From assembly GCA_046727435.1 (NCBI GenBank), contig JBKPCR010000553.1:1-7477 (forward strand): a DNA stretch of 7,477 bases. The letters are read 5' to 3'. Numbering within the stretch: the first letter of the stretch is position 1; every line of letters starts with the position of its first letter. The DNA comes from CAVPRW01 sp046727435 [NCBI: bacterium] (GTDB lineage: Bacteria > Tectomicrobia > Entotheonellia > J063). The position numbers and the translations under genes were made by a program. Shown here piece after piece: positions 5,436 to 7,477 of the stretch. The notes under the pieces were generated by a model that searched no databases, was not told the DNA's origin, and saw only the letters and a program-made list of their open reading frames with translations.

Positions 5436-6644
5436 CTACTCCTCTCCAAAGAAGCGCTGCCTGATGGTGTCATTGAGCGGCAGTTCTGGTCCACTGATAT
5501 AATGGTCGGGCACCCGGGTCGCGTCTTGGGCGATCAATGGGAGGGCCTTCGCACGACGGGCCTCGGCGTCTGGCCCGGTTGCCAACAACACTTCCGTCAA
5601 CCAGTTATCCACGGTATGGATGACACGGTAGTAGCGGTCGTGCTCTGCAGCGTAGTCATGCCCAGCGGCGTCCCAGTCTTCATGCCCTAGGAGGTGGTCA
5701 CGGAGGACTCGCACATCCCGGACGGTTAGAGAGAGCCCTTGCCCCCAGGTCGGGTCGCTGGTTGCAGCCGCATCCCCTATTAAGGCCACCCCGTTCTTAT
5801 ACGGGTGTTCCACCCAGACCTCTGCGCCGTCAAAGGTCGCCAATGGTCCCACGGCTCGTGCCCCCGTATACCACAGCGCTGGTGCATAGGTCTTCACCGA
5901 TTCCTCCACGAAGCGCGGCAGGTGGGCTGCCCCTTGCAGCCGAGGACTGATCGCTTTGGTGTGAACCAAGTAGGCACGGACTCGGCCGTGCCCCAGGGGA
6001 AACAAGGGGACGGACTGGCCGAGACCTGGGTTGATGATATAATAGCCCGTATTGTTTTGAGGCGTTGGCATCTCCTCAAACAGGACTCCGGAGATCTGCA
6101 ATCGCTCCGGGTCGTGCCGGACGGAGAAGTTCGCCCACTGGCGTACCATCGACGCCCGTCCATCGGCGCCGACGATCAACCGTGCGCGTACGTCTTCCAC
6201 ATACCCATCCTGTTCAACTTCCACCCGCGGCACGGTTCCGGGTTGCACATGGCGGACGTGGGCGCCCCGCCGGACGTCTGCCCCGGCATCTGCGGCTGCT
6301 TGGAGCAACACCTCCTGCATCACGGGATGGGCAAACGCGAGAAAAGGGGTATGCTGGGGCGTGGTGGCGAGTAGATCGCGTGGTACTCCAGGCTCGGGTC
6401 CTACAGCCTGCACATACCAGGGTAACTCGTGGCCGCACGTGCCGCGCATGAGCGGATAGATGCCAAGTGCCTGCGCCTCGGCAACACCCCAGGAAAGCAT
6501 CACCTCGCCGCGTACTCGATCCCGAAACTGTCGCTCGCGCTCCAACACGAGGACACGTGCACCACGCTCAGCCATGACCTTGGCAAGGGTGGAGCCGCCC
6601 AGGCCACCACCCACGGTGATGATGTCGTAGGTTCCCTGTGCCAT
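5436..6644 (-). CDS. FAD-dependent oxidoreductase/monooxygenase (PHBH-like, UbiH/geranylgeranyl-reductase fold)
   Basis: 402 residues from an ATG at 6642-6644 behind AACAGGAGGGG; the frame is open 30 codons further upstream, but this site and the position of the nucleotide-binding motif favour the internal Met. An N-terminal Rossmann fold has YDIITVGGGLGGSTLAKVMA (dinucleotide-binding glycines 12-17) and ends in Glu35 of VLVLER, which binds the FAD ribose. The DG motif is IVGADGRASMVR (Asp161-Gly162), and the second FAD motif is GVALIGDAAATSDPTWGQG (Gly290-Asp291, Pro298), all in the usual order and spacing. Length is normal. Such enzymes hydroxylate, epoxidise or otherwise oxidise (or reduce) aromatic, isoprenoid or polyketide substrates using FAD and usually NAD(P)H; the substrate is not predictable. 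No signal peptide or membrane segment, so cytoplasmic. It lies downstream of a co-oriented SnoaL-like gene with 168 bases between, so a shared transcript is possible but unproven. Confidence 0.93.
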   Translation of the reverse strand: MAQGTYDIITVGGGLGGSTLAKVMAERGARVLVLERERQFRDRVRGEVMLSWGVAEAQALGIYPLMRGTCGHELPWYVQAVGPEPGVPRDLLATTPQHTPFLAFAHPVMQEVLLQAAADAGADVRRGAHVRHVQPGTVPRVEVEQDGYVEDVRARLIVGADGRASMVRQWANFSVRHDPERLQISGVLFEEMPTPQNNTGYYIINPGLGQSVPLFPLGHGRVRAYLVHTKAISPRLQGAAHLPRFVEESVKTYAPALWYTGARAVGPLATFDGAEVWVEHPYKNGVALIGDAAATSDPTWGQGLSLTVRDVRVLRDHLLGHEDWDAAGHDYAAEHDRYYRVIHTVDNWLTEVLLATGPDAEARRAKALPLIAQDATRVPDHYISGPELPLNDTIRQRFFGEE

Positions 6645-6812
6645 GACGCCCCTCCTGTTCATTCGCACCATTTGACAACCGTATCCGAGACATCCGACAG
6701 AAAGAACACAGCGGCGGGCGGACGGACCTCGCACCGACAGGCGACCGTCCCAGTATAGTGGCTCCTATCTCTCTCCTGGCGCGGCGGATGATGGCGCAGG
6801 CCTCCGCCCATG

Positions 6813-7235
6813 CTACCCTAACTTGGGCATGACACCGAGCTGTTGCAGCATGCTCAACGCATCCTCTTCGCCGATTTCTTCCGCGACCTTGCCGTGGGCA
6901 AGGCGGAAAATGCTGATGCCCATCCAGGTGGCCGACTTCCCGGTCACAGGGATGGCACCGAAGGCTCCTTTCTGGGTAGCTTGGCCTTGCCATTGGGCGA
7001 CGACGTGGTCGCCTTCGGCAATGAGATCCCCTACCACGCTGAAGAAGGCATCAGGAAACGCCGCCCGAAACTGGCTGATGACCTGCTTCACACGATCATG
7101 GCCGCGCAGTTCCCCCGTCAAGGGATAGGAGACAAGGACGTCGGGCGCGCCGAGTTCGTCGACAATCGCCACATTCCCCTTGTTCCACAGTTCATCCAGC
7201 CAACGGCCGACAATGGCCTTGTGTTGATCCGACAT
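6813..7235 (-). CDS. SnoaL-like / ester cyclase-type protein (NTF2-like fold)
   Basis: 140 residues, the normal size. Start chosen at ATG 7233-7235 behind GAGAGGGGG; the frame is open upstream but without homology. The sequence follows the SnoaL-like pattern: an N-terminal helix (IVGRWLDELWNKGNVAIVDE), the segment DVLVSYPLTGELRGHDRVKQ, then FPDAFFSVVGDLIAEGDHVV, a QWQGQATQKGAFGAIPVTGK strand-and-turn with Gly and Thr-Gly-Lys typical of the family, a FRLAHGKVAEEIGEED segment with an acidic pocket, and the LSMLQQLGVMP end. Members either close rings in polyketide biosynthesis or are of unknown role; many are stand-alone small-molecule binding or isomerising proteins. A cytoplasmic dimer is expected. 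Its oxidoreductase neighbour makes a shared metabolic role plausible but not shown. Confidence 0.9.
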   Translation of the reverse strand: MSDQHKAIVGRWLDELWNKGNVAIVDELGAPDVLVSYPLTGELRGHDRVKQVISQFRAAFPDAFFSVVGDLIAEGDHVVAQWQGQATQKGAFGAIPVTGKSATWMGISIFRLAHGKVAEEIGEEDALSMLQQLGVMPKLG

Positions 7236-7263
7236 GGGAAATCCCCCTCTCTTGTAGAGACGC

Positions 7264-7401
7264 CTACGCATCGTTCGTAGAGAGCTGCTGATAATCGAGC
7301 ACCTCACCATTGAGCATATGGAAATGTTTCCACGTAACCCTCCTAACGGCCCTACGCGAGATGTGGATCTCATCGTCCGTTGGGGCGGCTGATACGGACA
7401 T
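7264..7401 (-). CDS. Possible small hypothetical protein (45 residues)
   Basis: The frame from ATG 7399-7401 to TAG 7264-7266 gives MSVSAAPTDDEIHISRRAVR and then a mixed polar and aromatic stretch (RVTWKHFHMLNGEVLDYQQL). An in-frame TGA lies two codons upstream, so it is not the end of a longer frame. It ends 28 bases before the SnoaL-like start, as in an operon. No clear ribosome binding site precedes it and no family is recognised, so it may be chance or a gene remnant. Confidence 0.25.
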   Translation of the reverse strand: MSVSAAPTDDEIHISRRAVRRVTWKHFHMLNGEVLDYQQLSTNDA

Positions 7402-7477
7402 GGTTCAGCATCATAGCCCAAATCCGGGTCTTCTACTTCACGCATTTCGGCCTCATGGCCCGTGGCTGGTGACGGCC

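Noticed and set aside
6745-6765. TATACT on the minus strand as a -10 box for the oxidoreductase gene.
   Set aside because: No acceptable -35 hexamer is found at the right spacing, and other promoter classes cannot be judged by eye.
6782-6812. Hairpin GGCGGA/TCCGCC between the SnoaL-like gene and the oxidoreductase gene as a terminator.
   Set aside because: The stem is six pairs with a long loop and no run of T, so it is not convincing as an intrinsic terminator.
6568-6993. A 141-codon minus-strand frame spanning the SnoaL-oxidoreductase gap.
   Set aside because: It is an out-of-frame shadow of the two genes on the same strand, with no family features.

Overview
The window looks like an accessory or decaying stretch of an environmental bacterial chromosome. 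Base composition is moderately GC-rich by eye (not computed). The mix of a hybrid sensor kinase, an FAD-dependent oxidoreductase with a SnoaL-like protein, IS1- and IS110-type elements and many broken genes fits large, IS-rich genomes of soil, water or symbiotic bacteria. I cannot assign a phylum from the sequence.

Layout. (1) 1-1338, plus strand: the 3' part of a hybrid histidine kinase (end of the dimerisation helix, HATPase, two receivers), cut by the window edge. (2) 1382-5188, minus strand: a graveyard. From left to right it holds the last 39 codons of a branched-chain aminotransferase, a frameshifted tyrosine recombinase without its N-terminal half, a nearly intact IS1-type element whose transposase seems to lack its catalytic Glu, a small membrane-protein reading frame whose stop lies inside that element, a frameshifted membrane-protein gene with a strong ribosome binding site, an rnhA (RNase HI) pseudogene with several lesions, a 56-codon unknown gene, and an IS110-type transposase with a large internal deletion, a changed catalytic residue and a pair of compensating frameshifts. 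(3) 5189-5435: the noncoding 5' region of the IS110 element, with a long imperfect hairpin that could be a bridge RNA. (4) 5436-7401, minus strand: an intact FAD-dependent oxidoreductase, an intact SnoaL-like protein upstream of it, and a weakly supported 45-codon reading frame upstream of that.

How the parts relate. The SnoaL-like and FAD genes are co-oriented, each has its own good ribosome binding site, and they could act together on a small or polyketide-like molecule, but a 168-base gap separates them. The middle section looks like repeated mobile-element insertion and deletion between intact flanks: a recombinase remnant abuts the aminotransferase remnant, an IS1 element lies between unrelated fragments without a clear target duplication, and an IS110 remnant sits just upstream of the 56-codon gene.

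I found no tRNA, rRNA or CRISPR array, and no coherent undescribed system. The most interesting items are the dead IS110 with a preserved structured leader, the ordered set of gene lesions, and the frameshifted, unrecognised membrane gene.
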